Positions 55,301 through 62,984 of a stretch of DNA of 64,000 nucleotides are shown piece by piece. The first letter of the stretch is position 1, and every line of letters begins with the position of its first letter. Source of the DNA: Limnomonas spitsbergensis (lineage: Eukaryota; Chlorophyta; Chlorophyceae; Chlamydomonadales); the NCBI GenBank assembly GCA_037349105.1, contig JAYJMM010000054.1, positions 124,001 to 188,000 on the forward strand, given 5' to 3'. The position numbers were made by a program, and so were the translations under genes. Under the pieces are notes generated by a model. The model was given only the letters and a program-made list of their open reading frames with translations. It had not been told where the DNA came from and made no database searches.

Positions 55301-57943
55301 GGGGCTGGGAGGGCAGATGGGTCATAAAGGGGGGCATAAAAGGGGGACATGAGCGGTGAGGGGAGGAGGGGGGGCAAGTAACAGGGCGGGGGGGGGGGGC
55401 GACTCATCACTGGCTCCCCCCTGGTTCGCGCTACCTGGCCCTTTCCTAAAAGGCTGTGGGCCGATGCGTTAACTTGAAGAGAAAACGTAAACCTCACAGC
55501 AACTCACCCTGATGTGTGCAATAACTGCTTCCCTGCTGCCCCTTGCTGACAAGAGCAGATCATCATCAGCTCGACGTTTGAAAGCACCTGCGGGATCTCC
55601 GTCCTGACCCAGCTTGCTGCTGCTGTGGCACTGGCGACAAGTGCAGCTGACAGAAAAACACCAGCAACAGGGGCCGGTCCAGGCCTGGATAGGCGGGGCC
55701 ATGAGGTTGCTCATGGGCTGGGGACCCTCCAGTGGTTTGAATCCGATGTGGTCGCCCACCCGCTGCACATCAGGGTTAATTCACCTGCGAGCAATGGATC
55801 CGCATTGTCCGGATCCGGATCCGCTTCGCTGGGTGTGGATGACTCCTGGTCGCTGCTTCAAGGCCTGGCGTCGGAATCTGCCCACATCTCCTTAGCAGAG
55901 ATACAGCTTGCAACTGGGGACGACAGCGCCGCGCATGTACCGGTGCATGTTCCGGTACAGATCCAAGTACAGATCCCGGTTCAGATCCCCGTGCAGATCC
56001 CGGTGCAGATCCCGAGCGGCGTTGATTACGTTTTGGCAGGTACCCAGCTGCTGCCTTTGCAACTGCAGCCCCTGCAGCAGGCAGCCCCAGGGGACAATGC
56101 TGGCCCCGGGACCGCCCCTTTCCCCGCCTCAGCCCCCATCTCCGCCACTTTCGTGTTTTTGCATGGCTTCCTCGGCAGCGGTGAGGACTGGACATCTCTG
56201 ATGCACGGGCTAGTGCAGGCGGGCCACGGGAGCCTCGCACTCGACCTTCCCGGACATGGGGGAACCGATTGGCCAGTCAGTAGGGTGGGCGGATGCGCAG
56301 AGCAACGCTGCACGACGGCATATGATACCACCGCCACTGCGGTGCCCGTTAGAGTTCCTTCGTCGCCGCTGCTGCAAAGCAGCTCTTCCGCTTCCGCTTG
56401 GAACGGGGTCGAGGGGGACAGCGGCGCTGCTGCAGGGGGCAGTGTGGAGGAGGTGGCGGACGCGGTTGCGGCTGCTGTGTCGTCCCTCGGCCTGCGGGGC
56501 TGCATCCTCGTGGGGTACTCCATGGGGGCGAGGGTGGCCTTGGCGGTGGCGGCCAGGCACCCGGGTCTGGTGGCCTCACTGGTGTTGGTATCAGGATCAG
56601 CGGGGATACAGGTGTGTGTGCCCATTACAATATGGGGCTCGGGTGAAGGGTTGACTGGTGCCGTGCACGAGAGCTCTTGTTATTTTGGGGCTACGTAGTG
56701 TTCTTTACGTGGGTCTCCCCGCGGCCGCCAATGGCCGGATGTGGGACAAACCAATGGCACTGGCTAGACATAACCATGCCCATGTCTTCTTAGGAAGCAT
56801 GTAGTTCCTCAAGGTGTGCTGATCTGGACAGGCAGCAGGTGGCTCATGCTGCTGTCAATTCTTCCTGCATGTTGCACACATGGTGCATGCGTCACACAAA
56901 CAGGCAGACAAAAAAATTGAAGGTTGATAAACCCTGAGCCCATCCCTATTTTGGTATGCCTGCAAGCAGGACACATCCCAGGCATCAGCCCGCGCCAGGC
57001 GTGATGACGCACTTGCTGCCGCCTTGCAAGACGGCGGCCTGGAGACATTCTTGCCCCACTGGTATGCGGGACCCATGTGGGCGTCGCTCAGGGCACACTC
57101 TCGATTTGCCAGGCTGATGGCGCGGAGGAAGGTGGAGGGAGGCGGCGGCAGGACTGGCAGCAGTGGGCTGGCAGCGTCGTTAAGGGGGATGAGTCCTGGC
57201 AGAATGGTGGGTGTGGCTGACTAGGGTGTGCTCTTGCAGGATGGCGAGTGGGGCTGAGTGGGGTGATATTTTTGCCTTGGGATACTCGGCAAAAGAATGC
57301 AGTGCATGACATAACCATTCGGTGGCTGTTTGGCGAGCATTGAGCATCGAGCATCTTTCAAAACAGCTTTGCTGAGTGGGTTCAGCACTAGCAGAATGGC
57401 AGGTGGGTAACGTGCAAGTATGAGGGGTGGATGGACATGTTGCAGAGGTAATTTGAAAAACTCTATGTTGGAAGGCAAGGGGTGGACCACCATTTCGACG
57501 ATATGGCTAGCACGCATTACGTGAAATACCGGAGGCATTAGTGTTCTCACTCTTGTTTGCCGCCCTGTCTAGTGTCTACCGCCACCCTCGTCGATTGCAC
57601 CATGTTTACTTTGTCTCCCTCTCTCACCCCCGTCGTGCAGGTGTCCTTGTGGCCCTGTCTTGGGTCTGCTGCCTTGCCTTCCACCACTCTCGTGGTAGGT
57701 GCGCTGGACACCAAGTACGTGCATGAGTCTAGCCAGATGCTTGCGCATTTGACCCAGTCTGAGCCGCACAAGCCGCGGCGACGGACTAGGTTAACAAGCA
57801 TTGAGGACCGGGCAGCCAATGGCAGCGGTGGTAACGACAACGACCACACAAGGGTGGTTGTTCCAGAGTGTGGACATGCAGTGCACTTGGAACAGCCATT
57901 GGAGCTTTTGCGCGTCTTGTTGGATGTGGCTGCCAAGATGTGA
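34315..57943 (+). CDS. PHYLLO: PHYLLO: fused MenF-MenD-MenC-MenH protein for phylloquinone biosynthesis, complete, 24 exons
   Basis: Exons: 34315-34737, 35191-35253, 35951-36140, 36875-36998, 37813-38106, 38618-38843, 39244-39504, 40588-40756, 41549-41703, 41945-42072, 43546-44123, 45831-46105, 46951-47103, 47825-48343, 49348-49716, 50154-50556, 50808-51041, 52310-52979, 53520-53807, 54101-54585, 54816-55108, 55559-56611, 56970-57206, 57641-57943 (TGA). Every junction is GT-AG, phases agree throughout, and the sum is 2,631 codons, longer than the roughly 1,700-residue plant protein. The start at 34315 is one choice; an in-frame ATG at 34426 is another. The first 140 residues are Ser/Ala/Arg-rich and acid-poor, as expected of a plastid transit peptide, and end in [12 protein letters not shown], similar to the segment before MenF in plant PHYLLO. 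The three module fusions fall inside exons. Confidence 0.93.
35191..35770 (+). repeat. Three tandem, diverging copies of PHYLLO exon 2 with its flanks
   Basis: Exon 2 (35191-35253) encodes [14 protein letters not shown] second copy at about 35391-35448 has the same GCTTTGCATCAGGGGTCATG and a donor, but has lost one base so it is out of frame. A third, more decayed copy lies at about 35690-35755 (GGGTACCAACAGGCCTCCTAG). The flanks GGATGATC(C/A)GGT and GGGAATGAGTG are also repeated. Only the first copy keeps the phase with exons 1 and 3. Confidence 0.82.
35786..35866 (-). repeat. Short dispersed repeat family, copy 4
   Basis: On the minus strand: GTGGACGTGGCCTCGGCCCA, TGCCGCACTGTTTCCTTAAC, TCTCACACCCCTGCGGAGCG. 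PHYLLO intron 2. Confidence 0.7.
36421..36835 (+). repeat. 92-bp tandem repeat, about 4.5 copies, PHYLLO intron 3
   Basis: Copies begin with GTGCATTGGTGCACCTGGCC at 36421, 36513, 36605, 36697 and (variant) 36789. Each contains CT-rich sequence and TTGATGCGTGTTATTTAAAT. The array ends about 40 bp before the acceptor of exon 36875-36998. Confidence 0.95.
36999..37812 (+). other. PHYLLO intron 4, mostly unique sequence
   Basis: Contains a CAGCTACATGTCAGCTACAC motif at about 37050-37070 and a degenerate telomere-like tract TTAACCCTTAACCC at 37558-37580. No gene seen. Confidence 0.6.
38130..38290 (+). repeat. CA-rich microsatellite, PHYLLO intron 5
   Basis: Irregular ACACAC/GCACAC tract. Long minus-strand open frames over it are low-complexity artefacts. 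Confidence 0.9.
38960..39262 (+). repeat. Copies of the exon 7 acceptor within intron 6
   Basis: The exon starts CAG then GGGCTGGATGATCTT at 39241-39258. Upstream copies ACACAGGGGCTGGATGAGCT at about 39017 and 39141, and a weaker GGATAGATAAGCTGGTAACC at about 38970, repeat this boundary, separated by CTCTCACT-rich sequence. They present decoy 3' splice sites with excellent pyrimidine tracts. Confidence 0.85.
39630..39690 (+). repeat. Degenerate copies of the exon 7 donor in intron 7
   Basis: The exon 7 end reads TCCTGGAGGCAGTACAG then GTGAGG (39488-39510). At 39642-39665 TCCAGGAGGCAGTACAT GTGACC and again GAAGCAGTACAT GTGGGG repeat it. Confidence 0.7.
39770..40587 (+). other. Rest of PHYLLO intron 7
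   Basis: Contains AACCAC/TTCAACC-type short repeats (39960-40080) and a telomere-like AGGGTTTAGCCCTAAACC tract at about 40146-40175. No gene seen. Confidence 0.55.
40740..41075 (+). repeat. 61-bp repeat derived from the exon 8 donor
   Basis: The real boundary reads GGAGCTGAGG then GTGCGCCT (40748-40760). GGGGAGCTGAGGGTGCGCC recurs at about 40882, 40943 and 41004, and a variant (GTTGATGGTGCGCC) at about 40818. Spacing between the last copies is 61 bp. Each copy is a usable-looking donor. Confidence 0.88.
42046..42710 (+). repeat. 65-bp repeat derived from the exon 10 donor, about 10 copies
   Basis: Exon 10 ends CCAGAAAACAGGCGTTATG then GTGAGTGG at 42072/42073. The array repeats CAGGCGTTATGGTGAGTGG every 63-65 bp, together with GTGTGTGGCAGGCCCAGG from the same exon end. 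Some units lack one G at the donor (GTTTTGTGAG). About ten strong decoy donors result. Confidence 0.95.
42711..43545 (+). other. Rest of PHYLLO intron 10
   Basis: Diverged GGCAGGCCC units fade out to about 42850. A copy of the short dispersed repeat lies at 43092-43160 (minus orientation). CCCTGAACCC-like tracts occur at about 43443-43470. Confidence 0.6.
43092..43160 (-). repeat. Short dispersed repeat family, copy 5
   Basis: On the minus strand: CCCATGCTGCACTGTTCCC, TTAACCATGACGCCCATGCG, GAACGCAGTTTCC. PHYLLO intron 10. Confidence 0.65.
44124..44525 (+). repeat. Diverged copies of the exon 11 end/donor in intron 11
   Basis: The exon ends AGGGATCACCATGTTCTGTG then TGGCGCCGG and GTGGGTG. 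Related copies occur at about 44262 (TGCTATGTGTGGCGCCTGG), 44372 (GGGATCTCCATGTCCTGTGT) and 44471 (GGGATCACTGTGTTCTGTGT), the last two about 100 bp apart. GTTAGGGTT-like telomeric sequence directly follows the real donor (44130-44200). Confidence 0.82.
44526..45830 (+). other. Rest of PHYLLO intron 11
   Basis: No gene or clear repeat, apart from G-rich tracts (44805-44850). Separates the APG and SRSS halves of the MenD motif. Confidence 0.55.
46106..46950 (+). other. PHYLLO intron 12 with CAGCTACA repeats and a dispersed repeat
   Basis: 46130-46190 holds several TCAGCTACA/TCAGCCACA copies. 46735-46880 resembles 60588-60735 (shared TTGGCCTTCCCTCG and AATTAGTAT). Confidence 0.6.
47104..47824 (+). 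other. PHYLLO intron 13, no gene seen
   Basis: Unique sequence; AATTGTTCAG-type motif repeated at about 47399 and 47469. Confidence 0.5.
49054..49157 (+). repeat. Perfect 43-bp inverted repeat, 18-nt loop, PHYLLO intron 14
   Basis: Left arm 49054-49096 begins AGACAGATCAATCGATGGAT. The right arm 49115-49157 is its exact reverse complement. Outside, GTGAAT and ATTCAC also pair after a short bulge. Transcription would give a long hairpin. The rest of the intron (48344-49347) shows nothing else. Confidence 0.95.
49717..50153 (+). other. PHYLLO intron 15 with telomere-like tracts
   Basis: Repeated CCCTAAACC/CCCTGAACC motifs at 49910-50060 and GTTTGTACAA-type motifs. No gene. Confidence 0.6.
51042..52309 (+). 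other. PHYLLO intron 17 with a copy of the exon 17 end and a dispersed repeat
   Basis: At 51157-51225, after an ACACAG acceptor-like site, GGGGGAGCTGTTATCGACGC and CTGTGGGCTGCGCC repeat the end of exon 17 (GGGGGAGCAGTTCTCTACGC, CTGTGGGCCACGCC). A short dispersed repeat lies at 51876-51945. Confidence 0.75.
51876..51945 (+). repeat. Short dispersed repeat family, copy 6
   Basis: GGCGCGGATGTGGCTACGGC, CCAAGCTGCGTTGTTTCC, TCAACCTCCATGCC. PHYLLO intron 17. Confidence 0.65.
52980..53519 (+). other. PHYLLO intron 18
   Basis: Contains a poly-G/AGGGG tract at 53160-53235. No gene seen. Confidence 0.55.
54376..54545 (+). repeat. 30-bp coding repeat expanding the MenC EEP motif to six copies
   Basis: Inside exon 54101-54585 the unit GTGGAGGAGCCGACTGCTGA (+10 bp) repeats in frame, encoding [10 protein letters not shown]. 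Copies read VEEP, VEEP, VEEP, VEKG, VEEP, VEEP. The first copy keeps the upstream context (AYLAYVEEP) and the last the downstream context ([14 protein letters not shown]) of a normal enolase-superfamily strand. Confidence 0.93.
55936..56014 (+). repeat. 12-bp coding repeat in the MenC-MenH linker
   Basis: CCGGTGCAGATC-type units encode P-V-Q-I repeated about six times, in the linker between HGLGTLQW and the MenH start. Probably a flexible or extended spacer. Confidence 0.9.
56612..56969 (+). other. PHYLLO intron 22, no feature seen
   Basis: Separates GSAGIQ from DTSQASAR in the MenH module. No repeat recognised. Confidence 0.6.
57194..57410 (+). repeat. Possible diverged copies of the exon 23 donor
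   Basis: The exon 23 end is CTGGCAGAATG then GTGGGTG (57196-57213). TTGCAGGATGGCGAGTGG (57234) and TAGCAGAATGGCAGGTGGGT (57390) resemble it. Weak. Confidence 0.45.
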
Positions 57944-58899
57944 TGAGGGGCGGGGTGGACTTGATGCAGCATGTGGTCGATGTGGCGTGATACTTCAGTT
58001 GACGAGCATGAAGAATGATATCTCCAAAGAGGGACTCTCTAAAATGTTACATGTTGGTGCTTCGGACAAGCCTAAGAGTTTTAAGGAGTAACGTCATATA
58101 CCATTTTCCGAGGAGAAATTGATTTCTGTGCCATTGACCTGTGGCATAAGACTGAATCCAATTCGCCTTTGGATGCCCTTAAGTCCTCCACAACAATAGT
58201 TCGTGATGCAGCGGAAAGGTAGCTGAAGCTCCATTCTGGAGCATTGCCTTTTGCGATTGTTGTGCGGGTAGCTAATGATTATTTTTGTACCAGCCAAATT
58301 ACCCGTGCTTGGGCCATGAGCGACCAACATTAGGCAGATGGGAACCGAACCTCAACTGGCATGCAGCCTACGACCCAAGCAGTAGCGCAGGCTGCATCAG
58401 GCCCTCCCGACTGCAATCCAATGCTTCAGCTGAACTGAAAATGTAAAGGACATCCGAAGTCTTCAAAGGGATTTTCCTTCGGATTGGGAATTGTGCGATA
58501 AATCTGCCGGTCTCTGGGATGCCCCTGTTACCCCTTGGTAAGGATTGACACGGGGCTAGTAACGCCCCACGGGACAGGGTTGGCGGCCTCATCATGCTAC
58601 CGCCAGCCAGAGCCATCCAGCCACTTCGTTGAAAATGGAGATCTCGGATCATAGCCTGAAGTAGCTTCTTGTACATCTCTCTCCACCTGAATGCACCCTC
58701 ACCATGGCTAGGATCTTAACGGGCTGGGGTTTCTCCGGACTTTCTTTCCTGCTTGGGATGGTTTTGTTTCCACCAGTTTTGCCCCACACTCAGGATCTTT
58801 ACCATGTCACGAAACTTTCCTCACTCACACCCATAACCATGCATATAGTCATACACCCACACTCTGACACTTCTGGCGGTGGATGCAGATGATAGCGAA
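57944..58899. other. Intergenic region downstream of PHYLLO
   Basis: No recognised gene. A minus-strand open frame at 58368-58676 (102 codons, LAGGSMMRPPTLSRGALL) has no known family and may be element debris. Confidence 0.5.
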
Positions 58900-58901
58900 T
58901 T

Positions 58902-59330
58902 TTGTCAGTAATCAGGCGTGTTCAAGCGTTTTGGTGGGACACCTGCCCACTTGGTGTCTCCTTGCATGAATATGGGGCAGTTAAACAGGTCCATGTCAAT
59001 ATCAGCAAGCCTGAGATCATGGAGTTCGGCAGCCGCTTAGCAACGCAGGGCCGGCATCTGGCCTATGTCTGCGTGTATGGCCCAGCTATGACAGTGCTGA
59101 AGCGCGTCCAGGAATTCAACTTTTTGGGCATCATTCAACACGAGAGTGGCAGCATGAACAAGGCGTTGCATGCAAGAGAGGCGCCTCTGGCTGCCGCGCT
59201 GCAACGGGTCAACGGCATGGCTGCCAAGGGGCGTCTCAGGCATCATCTGCCTACGCAGCGCCTGCAGCCTACTACGGTGATGCGGTGTGGGCCACCGGTC
59301 AGCTTCGACCGACGACCGCGGCAATAACTC
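58902..59330 (+). pseudogene. Non-LTR retrotransposon reverse-transcriptase remnant
   Basis: The frame contains VHVNISKPEIMEFG, then VLKRVQEFNFLGIIQHESG and ALHAREAPLAAALQRV. This matches the C-terminal RT pattern (N-x-x-K-T-E-x-M-x-F-G followed by F-x-Y-L-G-x...G). The YxDD and N-terminal RT blocks are absent and the frame ends soon after, so it is a degenerate 3' fragment. Possible further debris continues to about 59580. Confidence 0.6.
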
Positions 59331-59599
59331 CGGACCAAGATGCAGTCCAGCTTTATCCATCACAAAAACAACAAAAAGGTTAGGCAAACCCAGAGGGCAA
59401 ACCCTTGCCCATGAAGAGACTACCTTCAAGAAGCTCAACAACATCTGCCACAAGAACCAGGGCCTCCCACCCATGTCCGCCCCGGTAAAGCTACTGGTGG
59501 ATGTCTGTAGCGTCGTTTGGGGACCAGCCCACCCCCGCTCCCTCAGTGCCGCCTTGATGCTAGGGCATTGGAAGTAAGAAGCGCGTCCACCCCATGTTT

Positions 59600-60620
59600 G
59601 TCATCTCCCCTTGCCCAACACCGCTGGCAGCAACATGTCTGATGTTGTTGACAGCTACACCGTCTCCTAGTGTCACACGTGCTAACCACACTGAGCCACA
59701 ACTACCACAACTGTAAGTTTGTGCACACACAGACACAAACCTTGTTGTTGGTGCGGCTCCCAGCATGCACGCCCCCGCCGTTCGCGGAAACCAGGCTCCC
59801 CACACCTATCCTTGATGGCGGGGTCCATGTGTCCCCTCTGCCAGTCCCCGCCATGTGCGCTTGCTTCCAAGCTGCGACCACTAGCTGTAGCACCACTGGG
59901 ACGGGCAGCGGCTGAAGGTAAGCGAATGGCTGACACAGTCTAAGATAACTGCTTCCTACTTCTAGTCCTCCATGGCCCCAATCAGTCCACTACACCATGT
60001 GCGCCCTCATGTGTTCTTTTATACCGCAAGCTGCATGTCGGCCGCCATGGCTACCATAATGAGTGTGCTGTCTTAATGTGCCGCAGAAGCAGATCTGCAG
60101 ATGGATCTGCAGCTCCCTCGTGCCCCCCCAGCTGGCAGCAGATACAGGTAGCCCCTCAGCTTGGCGCATGTGCTGAAGTAGGCTGGACTGCATCCTGCTC
60201 GTTAGGCAACGTCGTGTTCGGAGGTGACTGGTGGTCCACCTTGTCGATTTAAAGGCAAAGGTCACCGGTGACTTGTCACCCTTCCTGATGCGACGGTGCA
60301 CCTGGCAGCCACTGAGCACCTCCTCAATGGTGTGGCTGCTGTGCACGACCCGACGGAGCAACTCTTCAATGCCCATCACAGGTACGTAACCAAGCGTCGA
60401 GGCCTTTGGGACGGAGGCGCTCCCGGAGTGCAGACCAATGGCAAAGATCGACTGCGGGGCGGGCGTATCGATGGGCATGACCTCCACATCTTCAGCCATC
60501 AGCTCCATGAACAATGCGCGTGCGACGCGTCACCACCGTGTTCCTATACATGGAAGGAAGGCACATGATACCGATTATTCAAGTAATGTAGATTTGAATG
60601 GCCTTCCCTCGGCTGGGAAT
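59600..60620. other. Unassigned region with a minus-strand open frame (60514-59990)
   Basis: The 174-codon minus-strand frame includes GIEELLRRVVHSSHTIEEVL and HRRIRKGDKSPVTFAFKS. It has no family I recognise, no clear splice signals, and lies among element remnants. Confidence 0.35.
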
Positions 60621-60735
60621 TAATTGTTTATTTTATGCTTCCCTTGTGCCACCCAAATAAACAAACACTCTTGGTTTGCAGCTCAACCTGGCATCGACAT
60701 TCAATAATTAGTATTACAATGAATTCCTGAACCAG
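60588..60735 (+). repeat. Dispersed repeat, second copy of the segment at 46735-46880
   Basis: Shares TTGAATGGCCTTCCCTCG, an AATTA-TT-TTTAT-ATGCT block and AATTAGTAT...ATGAAT with 46735-46880. Moderate identity. Confidence 0.5.
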
Positions 60736-60928
60736 AGGCATGGGGGTCTGGATAAGGCTAACATTTGCACACAAAACACAGAAATCTTGAAAACCTCTCC
60801 CCACAAAAAAATTGGAATCTGAGACTTTGTAAGGTAAGGACAGCCCGAATCGGTTAGCGGTTTATAGGGCCTCATGCATCCCACCAGAGCCTTTTGCGAT
60901 GGCTAGGGGCGTGTGAAGGCGGTCCAAC

Positions 60929-61010
60929 ACCGTAGTCACAGACGTATTTCGTTGTTTTCGAAGTATTTTTGGTGCTTAAAAAGTCGCAGTTTTGGCGATT
61001 TTTTTATTAT
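60929..61010 (+). mobile_element. Left half of the inverted-repeat element
   Basis: ACCGTAGTCACAGACGTATT and AAAAAGTCGCAGTTTTGGCG match the left part of the element at 61281; no right end was found nearby. Confidence 0.7.
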
Positions 61011-61242
61011 GATGTGAGGAGGGTCAGAGCTCCTACGCCGGGCTGCGACGTCTTGCTGGAGGTGAGGAGCAGGTCTGGAGCTGCATCACCATGCTTTGGA
61101 TAGGATGGCAAGTGATTATTGACCATTTGTTTTCCCAGGCTGTTGCCATAACACAACTAAGCTCTGGACACTGCCATGGCTGGCACTAGCAGGCATGTGT
61201 CATGTAGTCAGTGTTGTGCATTCGCTCGTGTATGACGTTTTT

Positions 61243-61266
61243 ATCCATTCGGAGCTCCGAATGGAT
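61243..61266. repeat. Perfect 24-bp palindrome
   Basis: ATCCATTCGGAG followed by its exact reverse complement CTCCGAATGGAT, 15 bp before the inverted-repeat element. Confidence 0.95.
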
Positions 61267-61280
61267 GTTTTACCTACATA

Positions 61281-61467
61281 TACCGTAGTCACGGACGTGT
61301 TTCGTTATTGTCGAATTTCGTTGTAACTTAAAAAGTCGCAGTTTTGGCGATATTTTTGATTCGTTGCCCCTTAACATGAAAAATTCCAGTCAAAAACATT
61401 TTCACGGCTGATTTCGTTGCTCCCTGAAGATCGATCAAAACAACGAAATACGTCCGTGACTACGGTA
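61281..61467 (+). mobile_element. MITE-like element with about 30-bp terminal inverted repeats and TA flanks
   Basis: Begins TA-CCGTAGTCACGGACGTGT and ends ACGTCCGTGACTACGG-TA. The ends pair over about 30 bp with a few mismatches. It is 187 bp including the TA on each side, fitting the TA target duplication of Tc1/mariner-type elements. No coding capacity. Confidence 0.82.
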
Positions 61468-62560
61468 CCGTCATTCGCTCCCTAGGGTAAAATGTGTGAA
61501 CGGTGTGGCGATATCCTGTTTTTTTCTCTCTCGGCGCCTTCGCGTCTCGCTGTATTCCACGCGCATGCGTTTAAACACAGCTCTTTCTTTAATCGATGCC
61601 GCATTGATGGAGAGAGGAAACACCGAGCTATCGGCGCTAGCCGCCCTAGTAAGCACTTTCGTGAGTAAAGACCACTACGGAAATGAGAAACGCAAGTACG
61701 GTACAACGGCTGTGGATTGTCTGAGGCTGAGCAAAAAACACTGCATTGTGATACTCAACGTATATGTTCCTTAAAGCTAACACATGACATGTATACAGTG
61801 TATAGATACACATACACGAATGCCCATCATTGCATGTAGTGGCACCATGGCTGCCGTCTCGCAGTTAGAAAGAAACGAAATAAATCGCGGATTGTAAGTG
61901 ACTCGCATTTTTGTTTTCACCCTAGATACCCCTGCTGCATACTCGCGAAAATTGGGAATTGGGAAACCTTCGAATCGGAAAAGTCCACATTTGTGTGAAA
62001 TCTGACGGTTCTCAGTCTGCCCATCCCCCCCCTCATCCTTCCCCGCCTTCTTCTCACCCACATATCATCCTTCTGGGAACCGCAGGCTTCCTCTTTCGTC
62101 CTACCGATAAATCCTCAGCGTGCCCGGTGTCTCCAAAAATGACATCTCCTCCGTCCTCAGCCGTCTCACCAAACATACCATACGCTGCCATATTAACATC
62201 CTTCGTCGGCGTCGACATCTGGAAAACTTCCCTGCCCATTATTGTCCGGTACCCCTTGACTACCCTCCTTAACCACCCGATTTCCCCCGGTGTACGGCAT
62301 TTAAAATCCCGTATTCTTCAAGCCACGCTCAGGCATTTTCTTTCTTTCTTTCTCTCTGCCAGACGTACCTCAACAACCAAGAATGTTCGATTCCTTCTTA
62401 ATGCGGGCATAAGGAGGCCTTGTTTTTGCTGTGTGGAGATTCCAAGAATAGGCAACCCAAATAGTAGGGACGACACGTCTTGTCGATGCCAACCTTTCTG
62501 GCCTCTCGGTCCTGAATGTCTACACGCTTGACTACCGGCTCCGTCTGCACCCAATATCGC
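61468..62560. other. Region without assigned gene
   Basis: Short frames at 61496-61774 (+, LNTALSLIDAALMERGNTEL) and 62239-62054 (-, GREVFQMSTPTKDVNMAAYG) look protein-like in composition, but I recognise no family or splice structure. Confidence 0.3.
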
Positions 62561-62579
62561 GCCAGCCCCTTGCGCTTTC

Positions 62580-62642
62580 GCGCTGCTCCATTTCGCGCTG
62601 CTCCATTTCGCGCTGCTCCATTTCGCGCTGCTCCATCTCGTA
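62580..62642 (+). repeat. 15-bp tandem repeat, about four copies
   Basis: Units of CGCGCTGCTCCATTT. Open in both directions. Confidence 0.93.
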
Positions 62643-62984
62643 GGACATTGGTCACCCGCCACTTTAGCCTTTGGCCGACGGTGAGAGTCTGCTGCATGGT
62701 GAAGACTGGCTGTGGGCCACCATGCATGTGGGGACAAGCAGCAACCTCACGAGCCTCATGCGCAACCTCGCTCTCCCCGTCTATCTCCCCCAATATATAG
62801 AATTCAAAACAACGCCCCATCCCCGCCAATCATGGTACAATGGCGATTGGCACCCTCCCCGCAGCCGGACAGGAATATTATTGGGATTGCAACTCGTGAG
62901 GGGTGCGGTGAAAGCCGCTGTGCTAAATGCGCAGAGAGGGCTGCCTGTGTTGAATCGCCTGCCCTACTGCTCCCTTCTCTTTAG

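Larger units (their letters stand above)
52580..55765 (+). other. menC: MenC module: o-succinylbenzoate synthase (EC 4.2.1.113)
   Basis: Approximate residues 1612-2170, enolase superfamily. It dehydrates SHCHC although it precedes MenH in the fusion, as in plant PHYLLO. Seen: [42 protein letters not shown] (K-x-K catalytic Lys), [12 protein letters not shown] (first metal Asp), AYVEEP (second metal Glu), [11 protein letters not shown] (third metal Asp), LVVKPSVIG (second catalytic Lys), [10 protein letters not shown] and HGLGTLQW. All metal and catalytic residues are present. The EEP segment is expanded into six tandem copies (see 54376-54545). Confidence 0.92.
56140..57943 (+). other. menH: MenH module: SHCHC synthase, alpha/beta hydrolase (EC 4.2.99.20)
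   Basis: Approximate residues 2295-2630. It eliminates pyruvate from [21 protein letters not shown] (oxyanion hole), [27 protein letters not shown] (nucleophile Ser in GYSMG), [43 protein letters not shown] (acid Asp) and [12 protein letters not shown] (catalytic His). The Ser-Asp-His triad is complete. The lid region carries Ser-rich inserts. The stop TGA is at 57941-57943. Confidence 0.92.

Noticed and set aside
62398..62829. Minus-strand frame including GAARNGAARNG repeats
   Set aside because: Partly a 15-bp repeat artefact; the plus strand is equally open and neither matches a family I recognise.
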